A stretch of DNA of 64,000 nucleotides from Roseitranquillus sediminis (lineage in GTDB: Bacteria > Pseudomonadota > Alphaproteobacteria > Rhodobacterales > Rhodobacteraceae): positions 54,503-118,502 of the forward strand of contig NZ_JAFFOB010000030.1 in the NCBI RefSeq assembly GCF_016918935.1, written 5' to 3'. The notes under the pieces were generated by a model. That model was not told the DNA's origin and ran no database searches. It was given only the letters and a program-made list of their open reading frames with translations. The translations under genes and the position numbers were made by a program. Shown here piece after piece: positions 15,073 to 25,028 of the stretch (position 1 is the first letter of the stretch; each line of letters starts with the position of its first letter).

Positions 15073-16488
15073 GTGATCTTCGGCGACATCGCCGACGGGA
15101 TGACGCGGGGGGTCGAGCGGATGGGCGCGACCGTCTCGGAGGCATTCTTCGAGCCGGTGGTGCGGCTCGGCGTCACCGGGCTCAGCCGATCGGGCAAGAC
15201 CGTATTCATCACGTCACTCGTGGCGAACCTGCTCGACCGGGGTCGGATGCCCGGCTTGACTGCCGCTGCCGAGGGCGCGATCCGCACCGCCTACCTGCAG
15301 CCGCAGCCCGACGACACGGTGCCCCGTTTCGACTACGAGGCGCACCTGGCGGCGCTGACCGGCCCGACGCCGCGCTGGCCCGCCGGCACGCGGTCGGTCA
15401 GCGAGCTGCGCCTGTCGCTGAGGGTCCAGCCGGGCGGGTTGCTCGGCGGCATCCAGGGGCCGCGGACCGTGCATCTGGACATCGTGGACTATCCCGGCGA
15501 GTGGCTGCTGGACCTGTCGCTGCTCGACATGGCGTATCGCGACTGGTCGGAGCAGACGCTGTCGCGCGCCGAGGAGCGGGTGGAAGCGAAGGACTTCCTG
15601 GCCGCGCTCGTCGCCGCCGACCCCGCGGCACGGCATGAGGAGCCCGCGGCGCGGGCGCTCTCCGACGCCTTCACCGACTATCTGCACCGGGCGCGGGAGG
15701 CGGGCTATTCCGACTGCACGCCCGGCCGGTTCCTGCTGCCGGGCGAGATGGCGGGCAGTCCGGCGCTAACCTTCGCGCCATTGCCGGCCGGCGACAGTGC
15801 CCGCGGCAGCCTCGCGCGCGAGTTCGAGCGGCGCTACGAGGCCTACAAGCGCGAGGTGGTGAAGCCCTTCTTTCGCGAGCACTTCGCGCGGATCGACCGG
15901 CAGGTGGTGCTGGTCGACGTCCTCGGCGCAATTCATGCGGGGCCGAAGGCGGTGGAGGATTTGCGGCAGGCGATGGCCGACATTCTGGGCGCGTTCCGGC
16001 CGGGGCGGAACCGCTGGCTGAGCCGCATCCTGCTGGGCCGCCGGGTGGAGCGCATCCTCTTCGCCGCGACCAAGGCCGACCACCTGCACCACCGCCAGCA
16101 CGGCCGGCTGACAGCGATCATGGACGCGCTGCTGGCCGACGCGCGCCGCCGCGCTGACTTCGCCGGCGCCCGGACCGGCGCGATGTCGATCGCCGCGCTG
16201 CGTGCCACCACGGAGGACACCGTGGAGCATCAGGGGCGGACGCTCGACGTGGTGCGCGGCACGCTGGAGGGCAGCGGCCGCAACGCCGCCTTCTATCCCG
16301 GCGCTCTGCCCGAGGACCCGGCGCGACTGCTGTCGCCCGCGCGCGAGGGGGCGGAGCGGTGGCTCGACGCGGACTACGAGGTGATGAGCTTCGCCCCCGC
16401 GCCGCTCAGCCTTAGGCCGGGGGAGGGGCCGCCGCACATCCGGCTCGACCGCGCAGCGGAGTTCCTGATCGGGGACCGGCTGAGATGA
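15073..16488 (+). CDS. YcjX-family predicted P-loop NTPase (DUF463)
   Basis: A 471-residue predicted nucleotide-binding protein of the YcjX/DUF463 family, molecular role unknown. The GTG at 15073 is chosen because the protein then begins VIFGDIADGMTRG just upstream of the P-loop GLSRSGKT, with a GGACGAGG-like ribosome site. The longer frame would run into the truA promoter side. DYPGEWLLDLSLL resembles a G3-like element, and AATKADHLHHRQHGRL a G4-like TKAD. The stop overlaps the YcjF-type gene by four bases, repeating the ycjX-ycjF pairing known in E. coli, where it belongs to the phage-shock regulon. No psp genes are visible here. Confidence 0.88.
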   Translation: MIFGDIADGMTRGVERMGATVSEAFFEPVVRLGVTGLSRSGKTVFITSLVANLLDRGRMPGLTAAAEGAIRTAYLQPQPDDTVPRFDYEAHLAALTGPTPRWPAGTRSVSELRLSLRVQPGGLLGGIQGPRTVHLDIVDYPGEWLLDLSLLDMAYRDWSEQTLSRAEERVEAKDFLAALVAADPAARHEEPAARALSDAFTDYLHRAREAGYSDCTPGRFLLPGEMAGSPALTFAPLPAGDSARGSLAREFERRYEAYKREVVKPFFREHFARIDRQVVLVDVLGAIHAGPKAVEDLRQAMADILGAFRPGRNRWLSRILLGRRVERILFAATKADHLHHRQHGRLTAIMDALLADARRRADFAGARTGAMSIAALRATTEDTVEHQGRTLDVVRGTLEGSGRNAAFYPGALPEDPARLLSPAREGAERWLDADYEVMSFAPAPLSLRPGEGPPHIRLDRAAEFLIGDRLR

Positions 16489-17489
16489 GCGGGCGCGACG
16501 GTCCGGTCCTGATCGAGGACGAGGCGCGCGAGCGGCCGGGGCCGGCGGAGGCCCCGCCTGTGCCCGATGCGGTGGACGAGGGACGGCCGTCCGGTCAGGC
16601 GATGCAGACGCTCGCCGCGCTCGCCTCGCGCCGCCGGTCCCGCCTCGCGTCCTGGTTCTGGCGGCTGCTCGTGGCGCTGGTGGCGTTCGCGGTGTCGGTC
16701 TGGGCGTGGCAGGCGCTGAACGCGCTGATCCTGCAGAACGAGGTGCTGGGCCTGATCGCGCTGGTGCTGCTGGGCGCGTTCCTGCTGGTCTGCCTCGCCA
16801 TCGCGATCCAGGAGGTGGCGGCGCTGTCACGCCTCGCGCGGCTCGACCACCTGCACCGCGAGGCCGAGGCGGCGCGGGCGGCGCAGGACCTGACCGCGGC
16901 GCGGCGGGTGGGGGACCGGCTGCTGGCGCTCTACGCTCCGCGCGACGAGCTGCGCTGGGGGCGCGACCGTTTCGCCGAGCGGCGCGGGGATGTGTTCGAC
17001 GCCGATGCGCTCTTCGATCTGGCGGAGGCAGAGCTCCTCGCCCCGCTCGACGCCGCCGCGCGCCGGGAGGTCGAGGCGGCGGCGCGTCAGGTGGCGACGG
17101 TGACGGCGCTGGTGCCACTGGCGCTGGCCGATGTCGCGGCGGCGCTGGGCGCGAACCTCCGGATGATCCGCCGCATCGCCGAGATCTACGGCGGGCGCGG
17201 CGGCACGCTGGAGGCATGGCGGCTGACGCGGGCGGTGCTGACGCATCTTGTCGCCACGGGGGCGCTCGCGGTGGGCGACGACTTGATCGGCTCGATCGGC
17301 GGAGGGCACATGCTGACCAAGGTCTCGCGCCGCTTCGGCGAAGGCGTGGTCAATGGCGCGCTGACAGCCCGCGTCGGCATCGCGGCGATGGAGGTCTGCC
17401 GGCCGCTGCCGTTCCACGGGCAACGCCGGCCACGCGTCACCTCGCTCCTGCAGCGGGCGCTGACGGGCCTTTTCCCGGGCGCGACCTGA
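16485..17489 (+). CDS. YcjF-family membrane protein (TIGR01620/DUF697)
   Basis: A 334-residue inner-membrane protein of unknown function, paired with YcjX. After a charged N-terminus of about 60 residues there are two hydrophobic segments, roughly residues 62-84 and 88-110. The long C-terminal domain contains TVTALVPLALADVAAALGANLRMIRRIAEIYGG-like small-residue helices typical of DUF697. Its start overlaps the upstream stop (ATGA), so the pair is expected to be co-translated. Nothing here indicates stress regulation directly. Confidence 0.85.
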   Translation: MSGRDGPVLIEDEARERPGPAEAPPVPDAVDEGRPSGQAMQTLAALASRRRSRLASWFWRLLVALVAFAVSVWAWQALNALILQNEVLGLIALVLLGAFLLVCLAIAIQEVAALSRLARLDHLHREAEAARAAQDLTAARRVGDRLLALYAPRDELRWGRDRFAERRGDVFDADALFDLAEAELLAPLDAAARREVEAAARQVATVTALVPLALADVAAALGANLRMIRRIAEIYGGRGGTLEAWRLTRAVLTHLVATGALAVGDDLIGSIGGGHMLTKVSRRFGEGVVNGALTARVGIAAMEVCRPLPFHGQRRPRVTSLLQRALTGLFPGAT

Positions 17490-17661
17490 GCGGTGGACGC
17501 CGCCTGCAGCCGGACCTATAAGGCCGCCCATGTTCCACGCGGCGATCATCGTGCGAATTACCGGCCCGGCGCTCTGAGACGAGCCGCCGGGACCTGAAGG
17601 CGCGTGCCTTGCGCCGACCGCGACGACCAGACCAGCCCGATTTGCCCCCGAGGACGCCCCG

Positions 17662-20622
17662 ATGTGCGCCGATACCGTGACCACGCCCGACTACCGCGAC
17701 ACGCTGAACCTCCCCCAGACCGACTTTCCCATGCGCGCCGGCCTGCCCAAGCGCGAGCCCGAGTGGCTGTCCCGGTGGGAGCGGATCGGCGTCTACGACC
17801 GGCTGCGCGAGAAGGCGGGGCGCGAGGCGTTCATCCTGCACGACGGCCCGCCCTACGCCAACGGCCACCTCCATATCGGCCACGCGCTGAACAAGATCCT
17901 CAAGGACATGGTGGTCCGCAGCCAGCAGATGATGGGCCGCGACAGTCGCTACGTCCCTGGCTGGGACTGCCACGGCTTGCCGATCGAGTGGAAGATCGAG
18001 GAGCAGTACCGCGCCAAGGGCCGCAACAAGGACGAGGTGCCTGTCGTCGACTTCCGGCAGGAGTGTCGCCGCTTCGCCGAGGGCTGGATCGACATCCAGC
18101 GCGCGGAGTTCAAGCGCCTCGGCGTCACCGGCAAGTGGGACGAGCCGTATCTGACCATGGACTTCCACGCCGAGCGGGTGATCGCCGAGGAGTTCATGAC
18201 GTTCCTGATGAACGGCACGCTCTACCGCGGCTCGAAGCCCGTGATGTGGTCGCCGGTCGAGAAGACCGCGCTCGCCGAGGCCGAAATCGAGTACCACGAC
18301 AAGGTCAGCCCGGCGATCTGGGTCAAGTTCCCGCTGGTCCAGCACGAGCACCAGCCGCCGCTCGAGGTCGAGGAAGGTGCCGGCAACGGCCGCGCGGGTC
18401 GGCGCGAGGACACCGACGGCGCCGCAATCCTGATCTGGACGACGACGCCCTGGACCATCCCCCAGAACCGCGCGGTCTGCTTTGGTCCAGACATTGCCTA
18501 CGGCCTCTACGAGGTGACGGAGGCGCCGGAGGGCAACTGGCTCGCGAAGGGCGAGCGGGTGATCCTGGCCGACGCGCTGGCCGACTCGGTCTTCGGCCAG
18601 GCACGGGTGGAGCACGTCCAGCGCCTGCGCGACGTCGATGCCGAGGAGCTGATCCAGACGTCGCTGGCGCATCCGCTGCGCGGTGCCGAGGGCGCGGCGG
18701 GCGAGTGGGACTATGACGTGCCGGTGCTGCCGGGCGAGCACGTCACGGAGGAGGCGGGCACCGGCTTCGTCCACACCGCGCCCAGCCACGGCGACGACGA
18801 CTACCAGATCGGCCAGAAATACGGCCTGCCGATGACTTGGAACGTGATGGAGAACGGCAGCTTCCGCGAGGACCTGCCTCTCTTCGGCGGCGAGGTCATC
18901 ATCACGCCGAAGGGCAAGGACGGCGGCGCGAACGAGGCCATCATCCGCAAGCTGGCCGAGGTGGGCGCGCTGGCCGCGCGGGCGAAGTTCTCGCACAGCT
19001 ACCCGCACAGCTGGCGCTCCAAGGCGCCGGTGATCTTCCGTAACACGCCGCAATGGTTCGCCGCAATCGACCGCCCGGTGGGCGACGGGCAGGACGCGTA
19101 CGGGACCACGATCCGCGAGCGGGCGCTGCGGTCGATCGACGAGCTGGTGACGTGGACGCCGAGGACGGGCCGCAACCGACTTCACTCGATGATCTCTAAC
19201 CGGCCCGACTGGGTGCTGAGCCGCCAGCGCGCCTGGGGCGTGCCGCTCACCTGCTTCGTCCGCAAGGGGGCGAGCCCCGAGGACGAGGGCTTCCTGCTGC
19301 GCGATCCAGCGGTCAACGCGCGCATCGCGGAGGCGTTCGAGGCCGAGGGCGCGGACGCCTGGTTCCGCGACGATGCCGCCGAGCGCTTCCTGCGGCCGGA
19401 GCACGATCCGGCCGAGTGGGAGAAGGTGACCGACATACTCGACGTCTGGTTCGACAGCGGCTCGACCCACGCCTTCGTCCTGCGCGACCGGGCGGACGGT
19501 GCGGCGGACGGCATCGCGGACCTCTATCTCGAGGGCACGGACCAGCACCGCGGCTGGTTCCACTCTTCGCTGCTGCAGTCCTGCGGCACCAAGGGGCGGG
19601 CGCCGTACCGGGGCGTGCTGACCCACGGCTTCACGCTCGACGAGAAGGGCATGAAGATGTCCAAGTCGCTGGGCAACACCATCCTGCCGGAGGAGGTGGT
19701 GAAGCAGTACGGGGCGGACATCCTGCGGCTCTGGGTGGCGCAGTCGGACTACACCGCCGACCAGCGGATCGGGCCGGAGATCCTCAAGGGCACCGCCGAC
19801 AGCTATCGCCGCCTGCGCAACACGATGCGCTTCCTGCTGGGCAATCTCGCCGGGTTCGGCGACGCGGAGCGGGTGGCGCCGGCCGAGATGCCGGAGCTGG
19901 AGCGCTGGGTCCTGCACCGGCTGGCGGAGCTGGATCAGGTCGTGCGCGAAGGCTACGCCGCCTACGACTTCCAGCACGTCTTCCAGACGGTGTTCAACTT
20001 CGCGACGGTCGAGCTCTCGTCGTTCTACTTCGACGTGCGCAAGGACGGGCTCTACTGCGACGCGGACGACAGCACGCGGCGGCGGGCGGCGCTGACGGTG
20101 CTCGACATCCTGTTCCACCGGCTGACGACGTGGCTCGCGCCGATCCTCGTCTTCACGATGGAGGAGGTCTGGCTGGAGCGCTTCCCGGGCGAGGAGAGCT
20201 CGGTGCACCTGGTCGACATGCCCGAGACACCCGCCGAGTGGCGCGACAACGCGCTGGCGGCGAAGTGGGCCGAGGTCCGGCGGGTGCGCCGGGTGGTCAC
20301 CGCCGCACTCGAGGTCCAGCGGCGGGAGAAGGTGATCGGCGCATCGCTGGAGGCTGCGCCGGTGGTGCACGTCGATTCCGCCCTCACGCGTGAGGCGCTG
20401 ACCTCGGTCGCCTTCGACGATGTGTGCATCGTCTCCGGCATCGAGGTGATGGACGGGCCCGCGCCGGCCGACGCGTTCCGCCTCGACGAGGTGCCGGGCG
20501 TGGGTGTCGTGTTCGCCGAAGCCCCGGGCGAGAAGTGCGAGCGCTGCTGGAAGATCCTGCCGGACGTCGGCACGCACCCCCATCCGGCAGTCTGCGCCCG
20601 CTGCGACGAGGCGTTGGGCTGA
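17662..20622 (+). CDS. ileS: Isoleucyl-tRNA synthetase
   Basis: Charges tRNA-Ile with isoleucine. The 986 residues cover a complete class I enzyme: HIGH motif at residues 71-74 (within YANGHLHIGHALNK), KMSKS at about 665-669 (KGMKMSKSLGNT), and the editing-domain TTTPWTIPQNRAV near 255. The C-terminal zinc ribbon is CERCWK plus CARCDEAL. About 170 bases precede it without a gene, holding only a small GGCGC/GCGCC inverted repeat, so it probably has its own promoter; I cannot place -35/-10 boxes with confidence. It converges on the next gene with a four-base gap. Confidence 0.97.
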   Translation: MCADTVTTPDYRDTLNLPQTDFPMRAGLPKREPEWLSRWERIGVYDRLREKAGREAFILHDGPPYANGHLHIGHALNKILKDMVVRSQQMMGRDSRYVPGWDCHGLPIEWKIEEQYRAKGRNKDEVPVVDFRQECRRFAEGWIDIQRAEFKRLGVTGKWDEPYLTMDFHAERVIAEEFMTFLMNGTLYRGSKPVMWSPVEKTALAEAEIEYHDKVSPAIWVKFPLVQHEHQPPLEVEEGAGNGRAGRREDTDGAAILIWTTTPWTIPQNRAVCFGPDIAYGLYEVTEAPEGNWLAKGERVILADALADSVFGQARVEHVQRLRDVDAEELIQTSLAHPLRGAEGAAGEWDYDVPVLPGEHVTEEAGTGFVHTAPSHGDDDYQIGQKYGLPMTWNVMENGSFREDLPLFGGEVIITPKGKDGGANEAIIRKLAEVGALAARAKFSHSYPHSWRSKAPVIFRNTPQWFAAIDRPVGDGQDAYGTTIRERALRSIDELVTWTPRTGRNRLHSMISNRPDWVLSRQRAWGVPLTCFVRKGASPEDEGFLLRDPAVNARIAEAFEAEGADAWFRDDAAERFLRPEHDPAEWEKVTDILDVWFDSGSTHAFVLRDRADGAADGIADLYLEGTDQHRGWFHSSLLQSCGTKGRAPYRGVLTHGFTLDEKGMKMSKSLGNTILPEEVVKQYGADILRLWVAQSDYTADQRIGPEILKGTADSYRRLRNTMRFLLGNLAGFGDAERVAPAEMPELERWVLHRLAELDQVVREGYAAYDFQHVFQTVFNFATVELSSFYFDVRKDGLYCDADDSTRRRAALTVLDILFHRLTTWLAPILVFTMEEVWLERFPGEESSVHLVDMPETPAEWRDNALAAKWAEVRRVRRVVTAALEVQRREKVIGASLEAAPVVHVDSALTREALTSVAFDDVCIVSGIEVMDGPAPADAFRLDEVPGVGVVFAEAPGEKCERCWKILPDVGTHPHPAVCARCDEALG

Positions 20623-20633
20623 CGCCTCAGCCC
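20616..20633. terminator. Hairpin across the ileS/20627 gene convergent stops
   Basis: GGGCTGA (20616-20622) pairs perfectly with TCAGCCC (20627-20633) around a four-base loop. The stem includes the ileS TGA and the facing TGA. It is short and lacks a U-tract in either direction; a bidirectional transcript-end role is inferred. Confidence 0.38.
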
Positions 20634-21274
20634 GCCCGGCCGATCCGGGCGGCGAGACGCAGCGCATGGCTCGGGTCGCTGGCGGCGACCGGCATCACCG
20701 GATCGTAGGCGGCGCGAATCAGAGCCGCGATCTCCGGCCGCAGCACCGTCGCCCCGCCCGGCGCCAGAGCGAGAGGCGAACGGTCGCGGAAGGCCGCCTC
20801 GGACCAGAGCAGCATCGTCTGCACGACCTGCCCCAGCGCCAGCGTCTCGGCCGGCATCCTCGCCAGCGCTGCCTCCATCCGCAGGAAGACGAACGCCGCC
20901 TTGATGGCGCCGTGCTCGTCGAAGCGGAAGGTACGGTACTGGTTCGCGTCCGCCGCCTGAAGGCGCGTCACCAGCGGCCCGAGCTCCGGGATCAGCCGGT
21001 CGAGATTCGGCACCTCGGGCAGCTCCGCCCAGTCGCGCAGGAAGAAGACCATGAGGTTTGCGCCGAGCTCGGGGTCGGTTTCCGCCAACTCGTGCTGCGC
21101 CAACTGGCAGATGGCCTCGATGGCGCCCTTGACGATGCCGAGCGTCCGCTCGTCGACGCCGAAGACCACCGGCGCGAGCGGACGGCCCCAGCGGGCGAAG
21201 CAATAGCCTCCGTCAGGTCCGGCAAAGTGCCGCGCGACCTCGTCGGATGTCATCGCGGGCGCGGTCTCAGCCAC
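20627..21274 (-). CDS. Conserved hypothetical protein downstream of ruvB
   Basis: A 215-residue soluble protein I cannot assign to a named family. It is rich in leucine/alanine helices ([41 protein letters not shown]), with no signal peptide, membrane segment or recognisable catalytic motif. Codon use matches neighbouring core genes. The ATG at 21274 overlaps the ruvB stop by eight bases; a second in-frame ATG at 21253 ([10 protein letters not shown]) would leave a 13-base gap and is equally plausible. Position suggests co-transcription with ruvCAB, but that does not prove a repair role. Confidence 0.75.
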   Translation of the reverse strand: MAETAPAMTSDEVARHFAGPDGGYCFARWGRPLAPVVFGVDERTLGIVKGAIEAICQLAQHELAETDPELGANLMVFFLRDWAELPEVPNLDRLIPELGPLVTRLQAADANQYRTFRFDEHGAIKAAFVFLRMEAALARMPAETLALGQVVQTMLLWSEAAFRDRSPLALAPGGATVLRPEIAALIRAAYDPVMPVAASDPSHALRLAARIGRAG

Positions 21275-22298
21275 CGCCGAAGAGGTCCGACTGGCCCGCC
21301 GTCGCCGGCCGGGCGAGGCCGAGGTGGGTCCACGCCTTGTGCGCCAGCATTCGCCCGCGCGGGGTTCGCGCGATGAGACCCTGCTGCAGCAGGAAGGGTT
21401 CGATTACCTCCTCCAGCGCGTCGCGCGACTCCGACAGCGCCGCCGAGATCGTCTCGATCCCGACCGGCCCGCCGCCGTAATTCTCGGCGATGAGCGTCAG
21501 GTAGCGGCGGTCGGCGCCGTCGAGACCAAGTTCGTCAACGCCGAGCCGGTTCAGCGCATCGTCGGCCAGCGCCCGCGTCAAACGCCCGTCGCCCTCGACC
21601 ACGGCGAAGTCCACCACCCGGCGCAGCAGCCGACCCGCGATCCGCGGCGTGCCGCGCGCGCGCCGCGCGATCTCGCGCGTGCCGTCCGGCTCGGCCGCGA
21701 TTCCCATCAGTCGCGCGCCGCGCCCCACGATTTCGTGCAGCTCGTCCACATCGTAGAACTGCAGCCGGATCGGGATGCCAAACCGGTCGCGCAGCGGCGT
21801 CGTCAGGAGGCCTAGCCGCGTCGTCGCTCCGACCAGCGTGAACGGCTGGAGCTCGATCCGCACCGTGCGCGCCGCCGGTCCCTCGCCGATCACGAGGTCG
21901 AGCTGGTAGTCCTCGAGCGCGGGGTAGAGCACCTCCTCGACCGCCGGGTTCAGCCGGTGGATCTCGTCGATGAAGAGCACGTCGCGGGCGTCGAGGTTGG
22001 TCAGGATCGCGGCCAGGTCGCCCGCCCGCGCCAGCACCGGACCGCTCGTCATGCGGAAGTTCACGCCGAGCTCGCGCGCGACGATCTGCGCCAGCGTCGT
22101 CTTGCCCAGCCCCGGCGGCCCGTGGAAAAGCGCGTGGTCCATCGCCGCGCCGCGCCGCCGGGCGCTCTCGATGAAGACGCGCAGGTTCGACCGCGCCTCC
22201 GCCTGCCCGATGAACGCGTCGAGCGTCTGCGGCCGCAGCGCGGGGCCGTCGTCCTCGGGCAGGGGCTCGGGGCGGAGGGTCGGGTCGGGTTCGCTCAT
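21267..22298 (-). CDS. ruvB: Holliday junction branch migration ATPase RuvB
   Basis: Hexameric AAA+ motor that drives branch migration of Holliday junctions together with RuvA. The 343 residues show the expected [17 protein letters not shown] opening and Walker A GPPGLGKT at 60-67. Walker B is LFIDEIHRL, followed by the [18 protein letters not shown] sensor region. The C-terminal winged helix includes TPRGR near the end. Third gene in the order ruvC-ruvA-ruvB; 46 bases separate it from ruvA. Confidence 0.97.
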   Translation of the reverse strand: MSEPDPTLRPEPLPEDDGPALRPQTLDAFIGQAEARSNLRVFIESARRRGAAMDHALFHGPPGLGKTTLAQIVARELGVNFRMTSGPVLARAGDLAAILTNLDARDVLFIDEIHRLNPAVEEVLYPALEDYQLDLVIGEGPAARTVRIELQPFTLVGATTRLGLLTTPLRDRFGIPIRLQFYDVDELHEIVGRGARLMGIAAEPDGTREIARRARGTPRIAGRLLRRVVDFAVVEGDGRLTRALADDALNRLGVDELGLDGADRRYLTLIAENYGGGPVGIETISAALSESRDALEEVIEPFLLQQGLIARTPRGRMLAHKAWTHLGLARPATAGQSDLFGGG

Positions 22299-22344
22299 GC
22301 GGCCTTGTCTCCCGCCCGCGGCCGGCTGGCAATCCGCCGCCGCC

Positions 22345-22938
22345 TCACGCCGGGGCCAGCCGCTTCAGCGCGCCGCGGATCAGCGTAGGCGTGTCCTCGG
22401 CGCCGTCGCGCCCCGCCTCGGCCACCGCCCGCTGCGCCTCGGCCGCGGCGTAGCCGAGATTGACGAGCGCCGACACCGCCTCGGCCGTTCCGCCCCCGGC
22501 GGGCGCCGGTCCGGCATCGGGCAGCGCATCGGCGAGAGCCGGTCCCTTGCCCTTCAGCTCGTTGACGACCCGCTGCGCGATCTTCGGCCCGACCCCTGGC
22601 GCCGCCTTGACCGCGCTCCAGTCGCCGAGTGCAATGGCGCGGCCCAGCCCCTCCGGTCCCAGCGCGCCGAGGATCGCCATCGCGGCGCGGGCGCCGACGC
22701 CCTGCACCGTCACCAGCAGCCGGTGCCACTCCACCTCCTGCAAGGTGCGGTATCCGATCAGCTGCAGGAGATCCTCGCGTACGACCAGCTCGGTCCAGAG
22801 CGCCGCGGCCTCGCCCCGCGGCGGCAGCTCCGCCAGCGTCCGCGACGAGACGTGCACCACGTAGCCGACGCCGCCCACGTCGACGAGGACGTGGTCCGCG
22901 CCCCGGTGCTCGACGCGTCCCGCGATGCGACCTATCAT
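22345..22938 (-). CDS. ruvA: Holliday junction binding protein RuvA
   Basis: Tetrameric junction-binding subunit that loads RuvB. The start [13 protein letters not shown] and the OB-fold segment are typical. Two helix-hairpin-helix regions appear as [15 protein letters not shown] and [18 protein letters not shown] near residues 75-130. The alanine-rich linker leads to a C-terminal domain ending [15 protein letters not shown]. The length of 197 residues is normal. It lies 10 bases downstream of ruvC. Confidence 0.96.
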   Translation of the reverse strand: MIGRIAGRVEHRGADHVLVDVGGVGYVVHVSSRTLAELPPRGEAAALWTELVVREDLLQLIGYRTLQEVEWHRLLVTVQGVGARAAMAILGALGPEGLGRAIALGDWSAVKAAPGVGPKIAQRVVNELKGKGPALADALPDAGPAPAGGGTAEAVSALVNLGYAAAEAQRAVAEAGRDGAEDTPTLIRGALKRLAPA

Positions 22939-22948
22939 CCCGCCCCCC

Positions 22949-23452
22949 TCATCGCGCCCGCTCTACCGCCGCCGCCAGCCGCGCCGAGGCGCCGGCCGCC
23001 CAGGCGTGGCAGAGCGCGACGGCGAGCGCGTCGCAGGCGTCCGGTCCAACGGGCTCGACCCCCGGCAGAAGCATACGCACCATGTGCGCCACCTGCCGCT
23101 TATCGGCGTGGCCGACGCCGACCACCGCTTTCTTCACCGCGTTCGGGGCGTATTCCCCGACGTCAAGCCCGGCCTGCGCCGGCACCAGCAGCGCGATCCC
23201 GCGCGCCTGACCCAGCTTCAGCGTTCCCGCGCCGTCGCGGTTGACGAAAGTGTTCTCGACGGCCGCCGTATCGGGCGCGTGCGTGCTAACCACCTCGGTC
23301 AACTGGCGGTAGAGGCTGAGGAGGCGAGCGGCGAGGTCCCGCCCCTCGGTCCGGCACTGTCCGTTGGCGACGTGGCTGACGCGCCCGCCCTTCACCGCGA
23401 CGACTCCCCAGCCGAGCGACCGCAGACCCGGATCGATTCCGATGACGCGCAT
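22949..23452 (-). CDS. ruvC: Holliday junction resolvase RuvC
   Basis: Endonuclease that cuts Holliday junctions symmetrically. The 167 residues begin [16 protein letters not shown], carrying the first catalytic aspartate (Asp7). Further acidic residues lie in [10 protein letters not shown] (Glu near 66) and toward the C-terminus in [17 protein letters not shown]. It heads the ruvC-ruvA-ruvB unit. The 84 bases to prmA upstream show no obvious SOS (GAAC-N7-GTTC) box by eye. Confidence 0.96.
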   Translation of the reverse strand: MRVIGIDPGLRSLGWGVVAVKGGRVSHVANGQCRTEGRDLAARLLSLYRQLTEVVSTHAPDTAAVENTFVNRDGAGTLKLGQARGIALLVPAQAGLDVGEYAPNAVKKAVVGVGHADKRQVAHMVRMLLPGVEPVGPDACDALAVALCHAWAAGASARLAAAVERAR

Positions 23453-23536
23453 CGCCTGCCTGCCCCCGTTGACGCCGCTGGAAGAGGGCTAGCACGAAAC
23501 GCGAACGGACGCCAAGCCGCACGGCGGCCGGAGGCT

Positions 23537-24406
23537 TTAGGCGCGGCGGCGCATCGTCAGGGTGGTCCACTCGCCGATGTCCTCGCGCGCCTCGTCCTCG
23601 AAGCCTTGGGCGCGATAGGCCTCGGCGGCGGGCGCGCCCTGCTCGACGAGGAGGCCCGAGAGGATGACCCGCCCGCCGGGCGCAACCACCTGCGCGAGGT
23701 CGGGCGCGAGTGCGACTAGCGGCGCCATCAGGATGTTGGCGAAGACGAGGTCGTAGGGTGCGGCGGCGGCGATCTGCGAGTCGGATGTCCCGCTGGCCTC
23801 GACGCACGTCACCCGGCCTTGGAGCCCGTTGGCCGCCACGTTGGCGCGGGCGACCTCGACCGCGACCGGGTCGATGTCCGAAGCGACGACCGGCACGCGC
23901 CACACTCGCGCCGCAGCCATCGCCAGCAGGGCGGTGCCGCAGCCGATGTCCGCAATCGCGCGCGGCGCGGGACCGTCCGCCAGCCGGTTGAGGGCGCGCA
24001 GGCAGCCCAGCGTCGTGCCGTGGTGGCCGGTGCCGAAGGCCATCGCCGCCTCGATCAGCAGCGCGATCCGGCCCTCGGGCACACGGTCCGCGTCATGGCT
24101 GCCATGGACGAAGAAGCGGCCCGCCTCCACCGGGGCGAGGTCGCGGCGCACCTTGGCGACCCAATCCGTTTCGGGCAGTTCGCTCACCGCGAAGGGGCGG
24201 GCGCCGGTGGCGACGGCGAGCAGCGCCAGCGCCGCCTCGTCGGGGGGCGCCTCGAAATAGCCGCCGACTTCCCAGAGGCCCGAGCCGTCCTCGATCTCGA
24301 AGACGCCGACGCCGGTCGGCTCGGGGTCAAGCCGCTCCATCGCCTCGGCAAGTGCGCGCGCCTGCGCTTCGCCGGAGAGGGTGGTAAGGGCGGTGTAGGT
24401 GGTCAT
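23537..24406 (-). CDS. prmA: Ribosomal protein L11 methyltransferase
   Basis: SAM-dependent methyltransferase that modifies ribosomal protein L11. The ATG at 24406 (MTTYTALTTLSG) is preferred to an upstream ATG at 24421, giving 289 residues. The Rossmann-type SAM site is AIADIGCGTALLAMAAARVW, preceded by the PrmA hallmark AFGTGHHGTT. FANILMAPLVALAP carries the N-I-L motif after the beta strand. A short linker separates it from the upstream acetyltransferase gene; both run on the minus strand. Confidence 0.93.
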   Translation of the reverse strand: MTTYTALTTLSGEAQARALAEAMERLDPEPTGVGVFEIEDGSGLWEVGGYFEAPPDEAALALLAVATGARPFAVSELPETDWVAKVRRDLAPVEAGRFFVHGSHDADRVPEGRIALLIEAAMAFGTGHHGTTLGCLRALNRLADGPAPRAIADIGCGTALLAMAAARVWRVPVVASDIDPVAVEVARANVAANGLQGRVTCVEASGTSDSQIAAAAPYDLVFANILMAPLVALAPDLAQVVAPGGRVILSGLLVEQGAPAAEAYRAQGFEDEAREDIGEWTTLTMRRRA

Positions 24407-24476
24407 CAAGCTCTCCGGCATCCGCGAACGGGGCCGTATAGCCGCGTGGGCAGCGGCGCGGCAACCGCAAGCCGCG

Positions 24477-25028
24477 TCAGCCGATGGCGCGTGCCGGGTT
24501 GCCGACGACCCGTCCCTCGGGCGGAACGTCGCGCGTCACCACCGCGCCAGCGCCGACGATGGCACCCGCGCCGATCGTCACCCCCGGCAGCACGATGGCG
24601 CCGCCGCCGATCCAGACCTCGGAGCCGATCGTGACCGGCAACGCCCGCTCCAGCCCCTTCAGCCGCTCGGCCCGGCCGCGGTGATGGTCGGCGCAGTAGA
24701 TCTGCACGAGCGGTCCGAGCATGGTGCGGCGGCCGATGCGCACGGGCGCGGTGTCGAGGATAACGCAGCCGGCGTTGATGTAGACGCCGTCCTCCAGCGT
24801 CAGGTTGCGCCCGTAGGCCACGTGCAACGGCGCCTCGATAAAGACGCCGCGCCCGATGCCGGCGAACAGCGCCGCGAGGTCGGGCGCGCAGGCGCCGCGG
24901 CTGTCCGGCTCCATCGTATTGTGCCGGTGAACTGCCCGGCGCGCCTCGACGCGCAGCGCGTCAAGCTCGGGCTCCATGCAGTTGTACCAGATACCGCCGG
25001 CAATCCGCTGGAGCGCCGGGTGCGTCAC
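24477..25028 (-). CDS. Left-handed beta-helix sugar O-acetyltransferase (maltose/galactoside type)
   Basis: Probable acetyl-CoA-dependent sugar O-acetyltransferase of 183 residues. Hexapeptide repeats run from about residue 70 to the end ([39 protein letters not shown]), ending in the family hallmark VVGNPARAI. The catalytic histidine is expected in [13 protein letters not shown]. The start is the GTG at 25028, which overlaps the msrA stop as GTGA; longer frames extend into msrA. The N-terminal helices ([22 protein letters not shown]) fit the Maa/LacA subfamily. Actual acceptor unknown. Confidence 0.85.
   Translation of the reverse strand: MTHPALQRIAGGIWYNCMEPELDALRVEARRAVHRHNTMEPDSRGACAPDLAALFAGIGRGVFIEAPLHVAYGRNLTLEDGVYINAGCVILDTAPVRIGRRTMLGPLVQIYCADHHRGRAERLKGLERALPVTIGSEVWIGGGAIVLPGVTIGAGAIVGAGAVVTRDVPPEGRVVGNPARAIG

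Noticed and set aside
17437..20667. A 1076-codon open frame on the minus strand across ileS
   Set aside because: It is the exact antisense of a full isoleucyl-tRNA synthetase; such long antisense frames arise from GC-rich third positions and the translation has no recognisable domain.
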